From NCBI RefSeq assembly GCF_023715405.1, contig NZ_JAMBOC010000003.1:124001-188000 (forward strand): 64,000 nucleotides of DNA. The letters are read 5' to 3'. This DNA is from Solibacillus isronensis (GTDB lineage Bacteria; Bacillota; Bacilli; Bacillales_A; Planococcaceae). This document shows, in pieces, positions 42,963 to 52,193 of the stretch (positions within the stretch are counted from its first letter, which is position 1; each line of letters begins with the position of its first letter). The position numbers and the translations under genes are program-made. Under the pieces are notes generated by a model. The model had not been told where the DNA came from. It worked only from the letters and a program-made list of their open reading frames with translations, and did not search any database.

Positions 42963-43436
42963 ATGGATGATCGTCTATTTAGAGATGCAATGGGGAAGTT
43001 TGCTACAGGTGTAACAGTTTTATTGACAGAAAATGATGGAGAAATTCATGGTATGACAGCGAACGGTTTCATGTCAGTTTCATTGAGCCCAAAGCTTGTT
43101 GTAATTTCAATTGGTGAGAAGGCGAAATTTTTAGAGAAAGTATCACAATCGAAAAAATATACAGTAAACATATTAGCTGAAGATCAAGAGCATTATTCAC
43201 GCCATTTTGCCGGCAGACCGGGAGAAGCAGTTGAATTTGAAATATTAGCTGAGCAACCGGTATTGAAAGGAGCTATTGCTCAACTCACATGTGAAGTTGT
43301 ATCGGAGCACGTTGAAGGGGACCATACATTATTCATCGGTAAAGTAGTAGATTTACGCCTTGAAGAAAAAGATCCTTTGTTATTCTTTGGTGGCAAGTAT
43401 CGCAAACTAACTGAATTGGAAACGGTAGAGTCATAA
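42963..43436 (+). CDS. Flavin reductase, monooxygenase small component
   Basis: 157-residue NAD(P)H:flavin reductase (HpaC/HsaB-like split-barrel). Typical start RLFRDAMGKFATGVTVLLTE, then MTANGFMSVSLSPKLVVISIG, then HFAGRPGE and FIGKVVDLRLEEKDPLLFFGGKY. It supplies reduced flavin to the oxygenase encoded at 36936. Three nearby ATGs exist; 42963 is 7 bases from GGAGG. First gene of the plus-strand operon. Confidence 0.92.
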   Translation: MDDRLFRDAMGKFATGVTVLLTENDGEIHGMTANGFMSVSLSPKLVVISIGEKAKFLEKVSQSKKYTVNILAEDQEHYSRHFAGRPGEAVEFEILAEQPVLKGAIAQLTCEVVSEHVEGDHTLFIGKVVDLRLEEKDPLLFFGGKYRKLTELETVES

Positions 43437-43450
43437 AGGGGGAGTAATCT

Positions 43451-44245
43451 ATGAATATACAAACAATGGCTAAAGCATTGGCAGAGGCTGAACATACAAA
43501 ACAGCCGATTGCACCATTAACGGAAACTTATGGAAATATTACAGTGGCTGATGCGTATTCGGTACAATTAACGCAAATTCGCCAAAAAGTTAACGACGGC
43601 GCGAAGATAGAAGGACTGAAAATTGGTCTAACAAGTAAAGCAATGCAGGAAATGTTAAATGTCTATACGCCAGATTACGGTTTTATTCTAGATACGATGC
43701 TTTATGATGAGTTCGAAGGTTTATCTACTGACTCATTTATTCAGCCAAAAGTAGAGTTTGAGGTTGCTTTTATTTTAAATAAAGAATTAAAAGGACCGAA
43801 TGTGACGGTGCAAGATGTAATTGATGCAACCTCTTATGTTGTACCAGCAATAGAAGTAATCGATAGCCGTATTGCAGACTGGAAAATAAAATTTGAAGAT
43901 ACAGTAGCAGATAATGGTTCATCGGCAGGAGCAATTTTAGGGAAAAAGCGTACTTTGCTTGAAGATATAGAGGATATTGCAAATATACGAATGGTTGTAA
44001 AGAAAAATGGAAAATTTCTAGATGAAGCTACAAGTTCGGCTGTATTAGGAAATCCGCTCAATGCAGTAGTATGGTTAGCAAATGAACTGAGTGAATATGA
44101 TATTTCTGTTAAGCCAGGCATGTTTGTTTTATCAGGAGCTTTGTCGAAAGCTGTTCCCTTCGAAGCAGGCGATGAATTCGAGGCTGATTTTGGTGTACTT
44201 GGAAAAGTAAACGCTATCATTTCGAAGGAAGTGGTGAAAAAATGA
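43451..44245 (+). CDS. 2-keto-4-pentenoate hydratase
   Basis: 264-residue hydratase (MhpD/DmpE/HsaE family) converting 2-hydroxypenta-2,4-dienoate to 4-hydroxy-2-oxovalerate. Landmarks: [33 protein letters not shown] (metal-binding Glu), [37 protein letters not shown]. The stop overlaps the next gene by 4 bases. Confidence 0.94.
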   Translation: MNIQTMAKALAEAEHTKQPIAPLTETYGNITVADAYSVQLTQIRQKVNDGAKIEGLKIGLTSKAMQEMLNVYTPDYGFILDTMLYDEFEGLSTDSFIQPKVEFEVAFILNKELKGPNVTVQDVIDATSYVVPAIEVIDSRIADWKIKFEDTVADNGSSAGAILGKKRTLLEDIEDIANIRMVVKKNGKFLDEATSSAVLGNPLNAVVWLANELSEYDISVKPGMFVLSGALSKAVPFEAGDEFEADFGVLGKVNAIISKEVVKK

Positions 44246-45132
44246 AAAAACTCAAAGTAGGAATTCTGGGATCTGGAAATATCGGAACAGATTTGATGTA
44301 TAAAATTGAGCGCAGTCCATTATTGGAAATGAGTGTTATGGTAGGAATCGATCCGGAATCTGATGGATTAAAACGTGCGGAAAATCGCGGTTACAATATT
44401 ATTTCAAATGGAATTGAAGGCTTAATGGAACGCCTTGAATTAGTTGATATCGTATATGATGCAACAAGTGCATATGCCCATAAGCATAATAGCGATTTAT
44501 TAACGGCTAAAGGTAAGAAAGTGATCGATTTAACACCAGCTGCAATTGGACCATTTACTGTTCCGCCAGTAAATTTAAAAGAACACATCGAAAAATCAAA
44601 TGTGAATATGGTTACTTGCGGCGGTCAAGCTACTATTCCGATAATTCATGCTATCAGCCGTATTGTAACGGTAGACTATGCAGAAATTGTCGCAACGATT
44701 GCGAGCCTTTCTGCAGGTCCAGGTACAAGAGCAAATATTGATGAATTCACAAGTACAACATCAAAAGCAATTGAAGTAGTTGGAGGCGCTAAAAGAGGAA
44801 AAGCCATTATCATATTAAACCCTGCAGAACCGCCGATTATTATGCGTGATGCAATTCATGTTTTAGTAGAAAAAGAAGGCCATGAAGAAGCAATTCTAAA
44901 ATCGATTCTGGAAATGGTAAAGGAAGTACAGTCTTATGTACCGGGATATACATTAAAAGCATTACCAATTTTTGAAGGCAAAAAAATATCTGTATTTGTT
45001 GAAGTAAATGGTGCAGCTGACTATTTGCCTGCATACGCTGGTAACTTGGACATTATGACGGCAGCCGCAGTACAAGTTGGCAATGAAATGGCACGTCACC
45101 ATTTACAACGTGAAAAGGAGGTCATCTTATGA
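44242..45132 (+). CDS. Acetaldehyde dehydrogenase (acetylating)
   Basis: 296-residue CoA- and NAD-dependent acetaldehyde dehydrogenase (MhpF/DmpF/HsaG). Rossmann start [17 protein letters not shown], catalytic Cys in [13 protein letters not shown], and [26 protein letters not shown]. Forms a channelling complex with the aldolase, whose start overlaps its stop by 4 bases. Confidence 0.95.
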   Translation: MKKLKVGILGSGNIGTDLMYKIERSPLLEMSVMVGIDPESDGLKRAENRGYNIISNGIEGLMERLELVDIVYDATSAYAHKHNSDLLTAKGKKVIDLTPAAIGPFTVPPVNLKEHIEKSNVNMVTCGGQATIPIIHAISRIVTVDYAEIVATIASLSAGPGTRANIDEFTSTTSKAIEVVGGAKRGKAIIILNPAEPPIIMRDAIHVLVEKEGHEEAILKSILEMVKEVQSYVPGYTLKALPIFEGKKISVFVEVNGAADYLPAYAGNLDIMTAAAVQVGNEMARHHLQREKEVIL

Positions 45133-46121
45133 CCTTAAATATATTAGATGTATCATTAAGAGATGGAAGTCATTCTGTGCGTCACTCATTTACAGAAGAA
45201 CAGGTCCGGGCTGCAGCAAAAGGTTTAAATGCAGCGGGTGTTCGCTACTTTGAGGTTTCACATGGAGATGGTTTAGGAGGCTCTTCATTACAGTACGGTT
45301 TGTCTACAACAGATGAACTGAAGCTTATTGAAGTTGCTGTTTCAGAGTGTACGACTTCAGAAGTTGCCGTGTTATTGATTCCGGGAATCGGTACAAAAAA
45401 AGATTTGGAAAATGCATCAAAATTAGGAGCGAAAATGGTTCGTGTAGCAACTCATGTAACCGAAGCAGATGTAGCGGCACAACATATCGAACTAGCACGG
45501 AACCTAGGATTGAAAACTGCCGGATTTTTAATGATGAGCCATATGGCAAGTGTTGAAAAAGTTGTAGAGCAAGCAAAGTTATTTGAAAGCTATGGAGCAG
45601 AAATTGTGTATGTAACGGATTCTGCAGGAGCGATGTTGCCTAATGATGTAACGGAAAAAATTAAGGCGCTTAAGCAAAATTTACAGTGTGATATTGGTTT
45701 TCATGCCCATAATAATTTATCGATGGCAATGGCGAACACAGTTGCAGCGGTAGAAGCTGGAGCAACTTATGTTGATGGAAGTCTTCGTGCATTAGGTGCT
45801 GGTGCAGGTAATACGCAAACAGAAGTGATGGTAGCGGTTTTAGAACGACTAGGTTATGAGACGGGTATTGATTTGTATAAATTAATGGATTTAGCAAATG
45901 ATGTAATTGCACCGCTCATGCAACAACCGCAAGAAATAACTAGTAGTAGTTTAACTTTAGGGTATGCAGGTGTTTATTCAAGCTTCCTGTTACATGCACA
46001 AAAGGCCGCAAAACAATTCGGTGTCGATGAGCGGGATCTTTTAATGAAAATTGGACAGATGAAAGCAGTCGGTGGTCAAGAAGATTTAATTTATGAAGTA
46101 GCACAAAATCTAACAAGATAA
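45129..46121 (+). CDS. 4-hydroxy-2-oxovalerate aldolase
   Basis: 330-residue class II aldolase (MhpE/DmpG/HsaF) splitting 4-hydroxy-2-oxovalerate into pyruvate and acetaldehyde. [13 protein letters not shown] (metal Asp), [23 protein letters not shown], and metal His pair in [15 protein letters not shown]-terminal communication domain present. Partner of the preceding acylating dehydrogenase. Confidence 0.96.
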   Translation: MTLNILDVSLRDGSHSVRHSFTEEQVRAAAKGLNAAGVRYFEVSHGDGLGGSSLQYGLSTTDELKLIEVAVSECTTSEVAVLLIPGIGTKKDLENASKLGAKMVRVATHVTEADVAAQHIELARNLGLKTAGFLMMSHMASVEKVVEQAKLFESYGAEIVYVTDSAGAMLPNDVTEKIKALKQNLQCDIGFHAHNNLSMAMANTVAAVEAGATYVDGSLRALGAGAGNTQTEVMVAVLERLGYETGIDLYKLMDLANDVIAPLMQQPQEITSSSLTLGYAGVYSSFLLHAQKAAKQFGVDERDLLMKIGQMKAVGGQEDLIYEVAQNLTR

Positions 46122-46139
46122 GAAAAAGGAGAGAATCGC

Positions 46140-46928
46140 ATGAAGGTAGTCTATGTGAATGCTAATAACTTACAAGAGATTAAACAACAAGCTCCCAATG
46201 TTGCAATGGCACTTGGTTATTTTGATGGTGTGCACTTAGGGCATCAAAAAGTAATACAAACAGCTAAAGAAAAAGCAAATGCACAGAATCTATCATTGGC
46301 GGTTCTCTCTTTTTTTCCGCATCCTAAAAGTGTGATATTTTCTGACGTAGAAGTTTCCTATCTCGAACCACTAGATCAAAAGATTGAAAAACTTAAAAAT
46401 CTTGGAGTAGACATTTTTTATATTGTAGAGTTTACAAAAAAATTAGCAAAAGTTGAAGCTAACGATTTCTTAAATGATTATATTATAGGTTTAAATGCAA
46501 AAGAGATAATTTGCGGTTTTGACTACACATATGGAACAAAAGCCAGTGGTACGGTTGAAACGTTAGCAGTGTATGCGGCCGAACAGCAAGTAGGACTGAC
46601 TGTTGTAGAAGAACTGAAATGGAATAATCAAAAAATCAGTTCATCTTTAATACGAAAACATTTAAAAGAACGGAAACTGAATGAAATGCCAAGCCTTTTG
46701 GGCGACTTTTATCAAACTAAATATTGTAAAAACAATGGTTTATTACCGAATTATTCGCTGCCCGATATAGGCAATTATAAAGTATTGATAGAAGATAGCC
46801 ACTCTTATATTGAATGTGTTGCGACTGTAAAGTGTAGAAAATATATTCAGATTCACCATGAAATATCCACATTGCCTAATTTATTAACGATACAGTGGAT
46901 TGATCATTTCAGTTCTGTATCAAGCTGA
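46140..46928 (+). CDS. RibF-type FAD synthetase (nucleotidyltransferase domain only)
   Basis: 262 residues. The N-terminal about 185 residues match the FMN adenylyltransferase domain of RibF: VAMALGYFDGVHLGHQKVIQTAK with the GxxHxGH nucleotidyltransferase motif, LSFFPHPKSV, GFDYTYGTKASG and ISSSLIRKHL. The C-terminal riboflavin kinase domain is not recognisable, being replaced by about 75 residues of other sequence, so it should make FAD from FMN but not phosphorylate riboflavin. Nineteen bases after the aldolase gene, so co-expressed with the flavin-dependent pathway. Confidence 0.85.
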   Translation: MKVVYVNANNLQEIKQQAPNVAMALGYFDGVHLGHQKVIQTAKEKANAQNLSLAVLSFFPHPKSVIFSDVEVSYLEPLDQKIEKLKNLGVDIFYIVEFTKKLAKVEANDFLNDYIIGLNAKEIICGFDYTYGTKASGTVETLAVYAAEQQVGLTVVEELKWNNQKISSSLIRKHLKERKLNEMPSLLGDFYQTKYCKNNGLLPNYSLPDIGNYKVLIEDSHSYIECVATVKCRKYIQIHHEISTLPNLLTIQWIDHFSSVSS

Positions 46929-46996
46929 CTATTTCCCCTTATATAATAGAAGTAATACACATCTTCATATATTCGCCTAGATAAATAAAAAATTCT

Positions 46997-47026
46997 GCAG
47001 AACCTTTATAATAGTTCTGCTTTTTT
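46997..47026 (+). terminator. Terminator of the plus-strand aromatic operon
   Basis: GCAGAAC and GTTCTGC with a 10-base loop, followed by six T. Confidence 0.88.
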
Positions 47027-47050
47027 ATTTTCTATATTAAGCGTATAAAT

Positions 47051-47233
47051 ATGGCCTATAAAACCGCCAATATGTTATTGGAATTCCGAGATGAACTCAA
47101 TATTTTTTATGTAGAAGAAGATAACCAGAATCAAAAAACATGGTTTTATTCATCAGAAGGGGATGTGCGTTTCTTAGAGGATGAAAGTAAATGTATCATC
47201 TTGGCTGATCATAAGACCGTTTATCCGGTGTAA
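47051..47233 (+). CDS. Small protein of 60 residues, unknown
   Basis: Open frame between two terminators with a protein-like composition (DELNIFYVEEDNQNQKTWFY). No ribosome binding site is visible before the ATG, so it may be leaderless, a remnant, or chance. No family recognised. Confidence 0.35.
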   Translation: MAYKTANMLLEFRDELNIFYVEEDNQNQKTWFYSSEGDVRFLEDESKCIILADHKTVYPV

Positions 47234-47251
47234 TCATATACGATAATAAAA

Positions 47252-47288
47252 ACGAGGGTCCTGCCTACTATTTAGACAGGACCCTCGT
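47252..47288. terminator. Bidirectional terminator
   Basis: ACGAGGGTCCTG and CAGGACCCTCGT form a perfect 12-bp stem before the ABC transporter operon on the minus strand. Confidence 0.93.
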
Positions 47289-47292
47289 TCAT

Positions 47293-48036
47293 TTATTTCA
47301 GCATTGTCGTCTTTAGAAATTCTTTTGTTCGATCTTCTTTCGGGTGGTTGAAAAACTGTTCAGCGTCACCGCGCTCGATAATTTCTCCATCATGCATATA
47401 CACAATCCAATCAGCGACTTCTCTAGCGAAGCCCATTTCATGGGTAACAACAACCATTGTCATTCCTTCTTGAGCCAATTCTTTCATCGTTGTTAAAACC
47501 TCTCCGACAAGTTCTGGATCAAGTGCTGATGTCGGTTCATCGAAAAGCATGATGTCCGGTTCCATTGCAAGTGCTCTGGCAATTGCTACCCGTTGCTTTT
47601 GCCCACCAGATAGTTTATTAGGGTAAACATCGGCCTTATCTTCCAAGCCGACTTTTTCAAGGAGATGTTTTGCTTTAGAAGTAGCTTCCTTTTTGTCAAT
47701 GCCCTTAACCATTACCGGGGCTTCAATAATATTTTCCAAAACAGTTTTGTGGGGGAATAAGTTGAAATGTTGAAATACCATTCCCACCTTTTCCCTTATG
47801 TTGTTAAGGTTATCATTTTTAGGGTCGACTTCTTTGCCCCCTATAGTAATAGTGCCGCTATCTTTTCTTTCTAAAAAGTTCAGACAGCGGAGGAGAGTAC
47901 TTTTTCCTGAGCCACTCGAGCCTATTAAACAAACAACATCGCTTTCAAAAACGGTCATATCGATATTTTTTAATACATGTAAGTCTCCAAATGACTTATT
48001 TAATTGATTAACTTTTATCATTTCTCTTGCTTCCAT
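47293..48036 (-). CDS. Amino-acid ABC transporter ATP-binding protein
   Basis: 247-residue ATPase of a polar amino-acid importer (GlnQ/TcyC type). Walker [11 protein letters not shown]-loop [12 protein letters not shown], signature [10 protein letters not shown], Walker [15 protein letters not shown], switch His in VVTHEMGFA. Last of a three-gene operon with the permease and binding lipoprotein. AGGAGG lies 8 bases before the ATG. Confidence 0.94.
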   Translation of the reverse strand: MEAREMIKVNQLNKSFGDLHVLKNIDMTVFESDVVCLIGSSGSGKSTLLRCLNFLERKDSGTITIGGKEVDPKNDNLNNIREKVGMVFQHFNLFPHKTVLENIIEAPVMVKGIDKKEATSKAKHLLEKVGLEDKADVYPNKLSGGQKQRVAIARALAMEPDIMLFDEPTSALDPELVGEVLTTMKELAQEGMTMVVVTHEMGFAREVADWIVYMHDGEIIERGDAEQFFNHPKEDRTKEFLKTTMLK

Positions 48037-48048
48037 TACTTACGCCTC

Positions 48049-48714
48049 CTACCTGTCGCTAATTGCTAATCTCTTTTCGAAACGGTTTACTAAGAATGTT
48101 AATAATGCTACTAACACTAAGTAGTAGATCGCTACGATGAGTAAATAGGTCATTTCGTCAAAGTTATTAGATCCTAGCGTTGTCGCTACATTAAAGAGTT
48201 CATTCATCGAGATAAATGCGGCTAACGAAGAATCTTTCAAACCGATAATGAATTGGTTGCCCAATGGCGGGAGGGCACGTCGGAATGCCTGCGGAAGAAT
48301 AATTCTTCTTAATGTCAGAACTTTGGTCATCCCTAAAGAGCGACCTGCCTCCATCTGGCCTTTATCGACTCCTTGGATAGTACCTCGAAGAATCTCAGAA
48401 ATGTATGCACCATTATGAAGCGCCAAAGCAAGTGATGCAGCCCAAAAATCGGGAAGAAGGAAAATTCCGCTTAGTCCGAAGTAGAGGATAAAGATTTGAA
48501 CTATTAGCGGTGTTCCGCGAACTAAAAAGACATAAATATCTGAAATGAGTTCTAATACTTTAAATTTAGAAATTTTCATTAACGCAAAGAAAAGCCCGAT
48601 GACGATACCGATTAAAATGGATACAACCGTCAGCTCCAATGTTAAGAGCATGGCTTTAAGGAAAACATCTTTTGTATCTACTAGTACTTCTAGAAAATGT
48701 GAAAAACTTGGCAC
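48049..48714 (-). CDS. Amino-acid ABC transporter permease
   Basis: 221-residue HisM/GlnP-type permease with five helices and the EAA loop (YISEILRGTIQGVDKGQMEAGRSLGMTKVL). KLVRGTPLIVQIF-like segment present (FLVRGTPLIVQIFILYFG). Twelve bases before the ATPase gene. Confidence 0.93.
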   Translation of the reverse strand: MPSFSHFLEVLVDTKDVFLKAMLLTLELTVVSILIGIVIGLFFALMKISKFKVLELISDIYVFLVRGTPLIVQIFILYFGLSGIFLLPDFWAASLALALHNGAYISEILRGTIQGVDKGQMEAGRSLGMTKVLTLRRIILPQAFRRALPPLGNQFIIGLKDSSLAAFISMNELFNVATTLGSNNFDEMTYLLIVAIYYLVLVALLTFLVNRFEKRLAISDR

Positions 48715-48748
48715 TGTACCTACGTCCTTTCTTATTTAGAGGATTGAA

Positions 48749-49534
48749 TTATTCAGGTTTTTTTGTAATGTCCTCACCAAAATACTTCATGCTAATCCGA
48801 GTAAGTGTTCCATCTTCCCGGAGTTTTTCCAGCGCCTCGTTAACTCGCTTTAATAGGTTAGGGTTATCTTGAGGCAGTACAATCGCTTGTTCACTGCGTT
48901 CAATTAACTGCTGACCTTCAACTTTAAACCCTTCTTTTGCAGCATTTTTCCCGGTAACAAAATCGGTGATTACCGCATCATGACGACCGCTGTTTAACGC
49001 CTGCAAAGCAGTGATGTCACTGTCATAGGTTTTAACATTATCGGTATACCTGGAGGCTGTATCAGCATAGGTTGATCCTTTAGCTACAGCGACTTCCTTT
49101 CCGTCTAAATCATCAACAGTTTTGATTTCACTTTCTGGTCGGGTAAAAATCTGCGGTCCAGAATAATAATAGGGGGTAGAGAAAGCAACATGTTTGCTTC
49201 GCTGTGGATTAATCGTGTGGCTGGCAACAGCTACATCTGCACGGCCAGTCTTGACTCCTTCTACTATACCTTTAAACTTGATACGCTTTTGAACCGGTTC
49301 AAGACCGAGTTCTTTTGCGATCGCTTCGCCAACTTCGATATCAAAGCCTGACATCGTAAGGTCCTCATTATTTACATAACTAAATGGTTTAAACTCGCCA
49401 GATGCAGCAAAAACAAACTGATCTTTATGTATCAGTTCAGATCCGTCGGCAAGCTTTTCCTTCTCCGCACAAGCTGATAAGAAGCAGGCCGCGATAAAAC
49501 TGAATATCAATATTAACTTTTTTTCCAACCGCAT
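48749..49534 (-). CDS. Amino-acid ABC transporter substrate-binding lipoprotein
   Basis: 261-residue periplasmic-binding-type lipoprotein: Lys-rich signal, lipobox LSAC, then family 3 SBP features FAASGEFKPFSYVNNEDLTMSGFDIEVGEAIAKELG and GRADVAVASHTINPQRSKHVAFSTPYY. Ligand probably a polar amino acid; cystine is possible but not shown. First gene of the operon. The TTG at 49546 lies too close to the SD; the ATG at 49534 is used. Confidence 0.92.
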   Translation of the reverse strand: MRLEKKLILIFSFIAACFLSACAEKEKLADGSELIHKDQFVFAASGEFKPFSYVNNEDLTMSGFDIEVGEAIAKELGLEPVQKRIKFKGIVEGVKTGRADVAVASHTINPQRSKHVAFSTPYYYSGPQIFTRPESEIKTVDDLDGKEVAVAKGSTYADTASRYTDNVKTYDSDITALQALNSGRHDAVITDFVTGKNAAKEGFKVEGQQLIERSEQAIVLPQDNPNLLKRVNEALEKLREDGTLTRISMKYFGEDITKKPE

Positions 49535-49730
49535 ATTACGTATCAACTCCTCTCATGTATTTCTACAATCTTTTTTGCTAAGTATCTTACTAATAAGTGT
49601 GAATACCCTTTTAATTCCACTAATAAACAACAAGCGTCATTATTTGTACAAATTCTAACGATTTATTTCAGCTGAAAATGTCGAGTGTTTTTATAATTGC
49701 TTTGCTAATATGTATCCATGAAGGAGGGAT

Positions 49731-50597
49731 ATGTTGCCAAAAGAATTAAATCAGGTGATTGAATATATTGAAGAACATTTAACCGAGGACTTGTCTCTCG
49801 AAAGTATTGCACAGTATGCCGGGGTTTCCGATTACCACTTTAGAACAGTATTTTTTCACCTTTCAGGGATGACTTTAAATGAGTATGTTAAAAACAGAAA
49901 ACTATCGGAAGCAAATAAGGATTTAATAAATGGAGAAAAGGTAACAGATGTTGCGTTTAAATACGGTTACCAGTCAGTCGACGGTTTTACTAGAGCATTT
50001 AAAAAATGGTGTGATTGCTTACCATCGGATGTCATCAAAAAGAAAGTAAGCAAGTCATTTCCTAAACTCACATTCGTTATTACAGTAAAAGGAGGAGTTT
50101 CAATGGAATGGAGAATTGAAGATAAACAAGCGTTTAATTTAGCAGGGGTAAGCAAACGTGTACCTATGCAGTTTGAAGGTGTAAATCAGGAAATCGTAAA
50201 GCTGGCCCAAAGCATAACGGAAGAACAAAGAAAAGAAATGCGCGCACTGCAAAATACAGAGCCCTTTGAAATTGTGAATGCATCTTATCATGCTGATGAG
50301 AATTTCCTTAAAGAAGAAGGGCAGTTAACGCATATGATCGGTGTCTTAACGACTGAAACTGAAGTCAGTGATCGATTAGAAAAAGTGCGAGTTGAAGCAT
50401 GTACGTGGGCGGTATTTCCGAATGAAGGACCGTTTCCTGCCACATTACAAGAAACAATGGCCAAAATATACTCGGAATGGCTTCCTACTTCCGATTATGA
50501 AATTATCCAAGCACCAACTTTTTCGTTTACTAAAATGGATGAAAATAAAAAAGGTTATGCTTACAGTGAAATTTGGCTTCCTGTTCGGAAAAAATAA
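49731..50597 (+). CDS. AraC-family regulator with GyrI-like effector domain
   Basis: 288 residues. The AraC DNA-binding double helix-turn-helix comes first (about 8-105: LSLESIAQYAGVSDYHFRTVFF and VTDVAFKYGYQSVDGFTRAFKKW). A GyrI/SOUL-like small-molecule-binding domain (about 125-286) follows, with PNEGPFPATLQETMAKIYSEWLPTSDYE. This Rob-like architecture usually controls drug or stress responses. Divergent from the amino-acid ABC operon. Confidence 0.88.
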   Translation: MLPKELNQVIEYIEEHLTEDLSLESIAQYAGVSDYHFRTVFFHLSGMTLNEYVKNRKLSEANKDLINGEKVTDVAFKYGYQSVDGFTRAFKKWCDCLPSDVIKKKVSKSFPKLTFVITVKGGVSMEWRIEDKQAFNLAGVSKRVPMQFEGVNQEIVKLAQSITEEQRKEMRALQNTEPFEIVNASYHADENFLKEEGQLTHMIGVLTTETEVSDRLEKVRVEACTWAVFPNEGPFPATLQETMAKIYSEWLPTSDYEIIQAPTFSFTKMDENKKGYAYSEIWLPVRKK

Positions 50598-50666
50598 CAG
50601 GAAGGATATTCTTATACTAAGGTAGAACAAGTGTAACTGAAGTATAAAGTAGTGGGAGGGGATAGA

Positions 50667-50840
50667 GTGGTCCTAATCATTCCAAAATGCATGAAATGTG
50701 ATAATGAAATTAAAGACGATGAATCAGTATTGGTTCAAATGCGTTATCCGAAGCGAAAAGGGTTTACGGAAATCAAAGCTTATTTGAATCTGGAAGGCAA
50801 ATTTATTTGTGAAAAGTGCTCAACGGAAATTAATATTTAA
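50667..50840 (+). CDS. Small zinc-ribbon-like protein
   Basis: 57-residue protein with paired CxxC motifs at each end (CMKCDNEI and CEKCSTEI) and the conserved middle VQMRYPKRKGFTEIKAYL common to a Bacillales family of small metal-binding proteins of unknown role. GTG start 5 bases after GGAGGGG; the longer frame from 50652 starts before the SD. Confidence 0.7.
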   Translation: MVLIIPKCMKCDNEIKDDESVLVQMRYPKRKGFTEIKAYLNLEGKFICEKCSTEINI

Positions 50841-50845
50841 ACAAA

Positions 50846-50887
50846 GAAAAGTTGCTCCATTGGTAAATGAAACTGGAGCAACTTTTC
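50846..50887. terminator. Bidirectional terminator
   Basis: GAAAAGTTGCTCCA and TGGAGCAACTTTTC form a perfect 14-bp stem. Confidence 0.94.
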
Positions 50888-50893
50888 GTATAT

Positions 50894-51220
50894 TCAGGCA
50901 ACTTTTTTACATGCTTCTGCACATTTAAAGCACGCTTCCGCACACTTTTGGCAATGGTCATGATCATGTTTTTTGCATTCATTTCCGCATGCTTCACAAA
51001 TTTTTGCACAAACGGCAGCCAGCTCGGAAATAAACGGGGTACCTCTAGAAATTGCCTGTTCCAAGTAGTTGCAAATATCTGCACATTCTCTGTCCAGACG
51101 GATACATTCGGTCATCATCTGAACGTGATCCTCTTTTAAGCATGCGTCAAAACAGTGGTTGCATGCTTCCATACATTCATGTAAAGTTTGCAGCAATTGT
51201 TGATGTTGCTCATGTGACAT
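50894..51220 (-). CDS. Four-helix-bundle copper-binding protein (Csp/DUF326)
   Basis: 108-residue cytosolic protein (no signal) with at least fourteen Cys in the CxxxC/CxxC spacing of Csp copper-storage proteins (CMEACNHCFDAC, CADICNYL, CAKICEACGNECKKH, CQKCAEACFKCAEAC), able to bind many Cu(I) ions inside the bundle. GGAGG SD. Divergent from the YdhK lipoprotein gene; a CsoR-like site lies between. Confidence 0.93.
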   Translation of the reverse strand: MSHEQHQQLLQTLHECMEACNHCFDACLKEDHVQMMTECIRLDRECADICNYLEQAISRGTPFISELAAVCAKICEACGNECKKHDHDHCQKCAEACFKCAEACKKVA

Positions 51221-51319
51221 AGTCTATTCCTCCTCATTACAGATTGTCCACTTTAATTTTCCCGTTATTTTGTCCAGTAAACTATCCTAAATAATACTTA
51301 AAAAATTGTAAGGTTATCT

Positions 51320-51340
51320 TATACCTTGCAGGGGTATAAT
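51320..51340. promoter_or_regulatory. CsoR-like copper operator with -10 element
   Basis: TATACC, 7 bases, GGTATA (51320-51338) resembles the ATACC-N-GGTAT dyads bound by CsoR. Its right arm overlaps TATAAT (51335-51340), the probable -10 of the YdhK-type gene. The csoR gene itself is not in the window. Confidence 0.55.
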
Positions 51341-51378
51341 AAATTGGGGAGAAAATTAAAAAAAGGAGAAATGCAGCG

Positions 51379-51948
51379 ATGAAAAAAAAGAGATTAGTAA
51401 CAGGTGCGCTCGTTTTAAGTACAGCGCTCGTTTTAGCGGCTTGTGGTGGAAATGAAGAAGAGTCAAACTCTATAGAAGAAATGGATCATTCAAATATGGA
51501 ACACGCCCAAATGGACCATTCAAGTTCAGGTGAAGTACCTGAAGGATTGGCGAATGCGGAAAACCCTACATATCCAGTTGGCAGCGAAGCAATAATTAAT
51601 GCCGATCATATGGGCGGTATGAATGACGCAACAGCAACCATTACCGGAGCATTTGATACAACTGTTTATATGGTTACGTATACTCCAACAACTGGTGGCG
51701 AGCCAGTTGAAGATCACAAATGGGTTATTCATGAAGAGCTTGAAGACGCTGGAGAAGCACCAGTCAATTCCGGTGAAGATGTCGTATTAAATGCGGAACA
51801 TATGGACGGAATGGATGGTGCGACCGCTACAATCGATTCGGCTGAGCAAACGACCGTATATATGGTGAGCTATAAAGATACTGAAACAGGTGAGGAAGTA
51901 ACGCATCATAAATGGGTAACAGAGAGTGAACTTTCCCCTGTGGAATAA
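51379..51948 (+). CDS. YdhK-family lipoprotein (two DUF1541 repeats)
   Basis: 189 residues: lipoprotein signal (lipobox LAAC), a His/Met-rich stretch (MDHSNMEHAQMDHSS) suited to copper, then two DUF1541 repeats (about 60-120 and 125-185), each beginning with ADHMGGMNDATATI or AEHMDGMDGATATI and ending HKWV. Likely binds copper at the cell surface; family members lie beside copA/csoR. AAAGGAG SD. Confidence 0.9.
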   Translation: MKKKRLVTGALVLSTALVLAACGGNEEESNSIEEMDHSNMEHAQMDHSSSGEVPEGLANAENPTYPVGSEAIINADHMGGMNDATATITGAFDTTVYMVTYTPTTGGEPVEDHKWVIHEELEDAGEAPVNSGEDVVLNAEHMDGMDGATATIDSAEQTTVYMVSYKDTETGEEVTHHKWVTESELSPVE

Positions 51949-51989
51949 ATTGTGAAAAATAATTATGCCTTAGTTAATAAATAGGTAAG

Positions 51990-52020
51990 GTCCTTCACAT
52001 AATGGTGTGAAGGGCTTTTT
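51990..52020 (+). terminator. Terminator of the YdhK-type gene
   Basis: GTCCTTCACA pairs with TGTGAAGGGC (one wobble), followed by five T. Confidence 0.8.
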
Positions 52021-52193
52021 ACATATTGAACAAAGCGGGTAAATTACATGAACTAGCGTATTTAATGTTAAACTCAATAAATAAACATATAGTGAATATA
52101 AAAAGACGAATTTTATTATGAGCGATATAGAATCCCTTTAAAAGTAATTGGATCTTGTATTTTTCTTTTAACACTGATGAAGGGAAAGATGAT

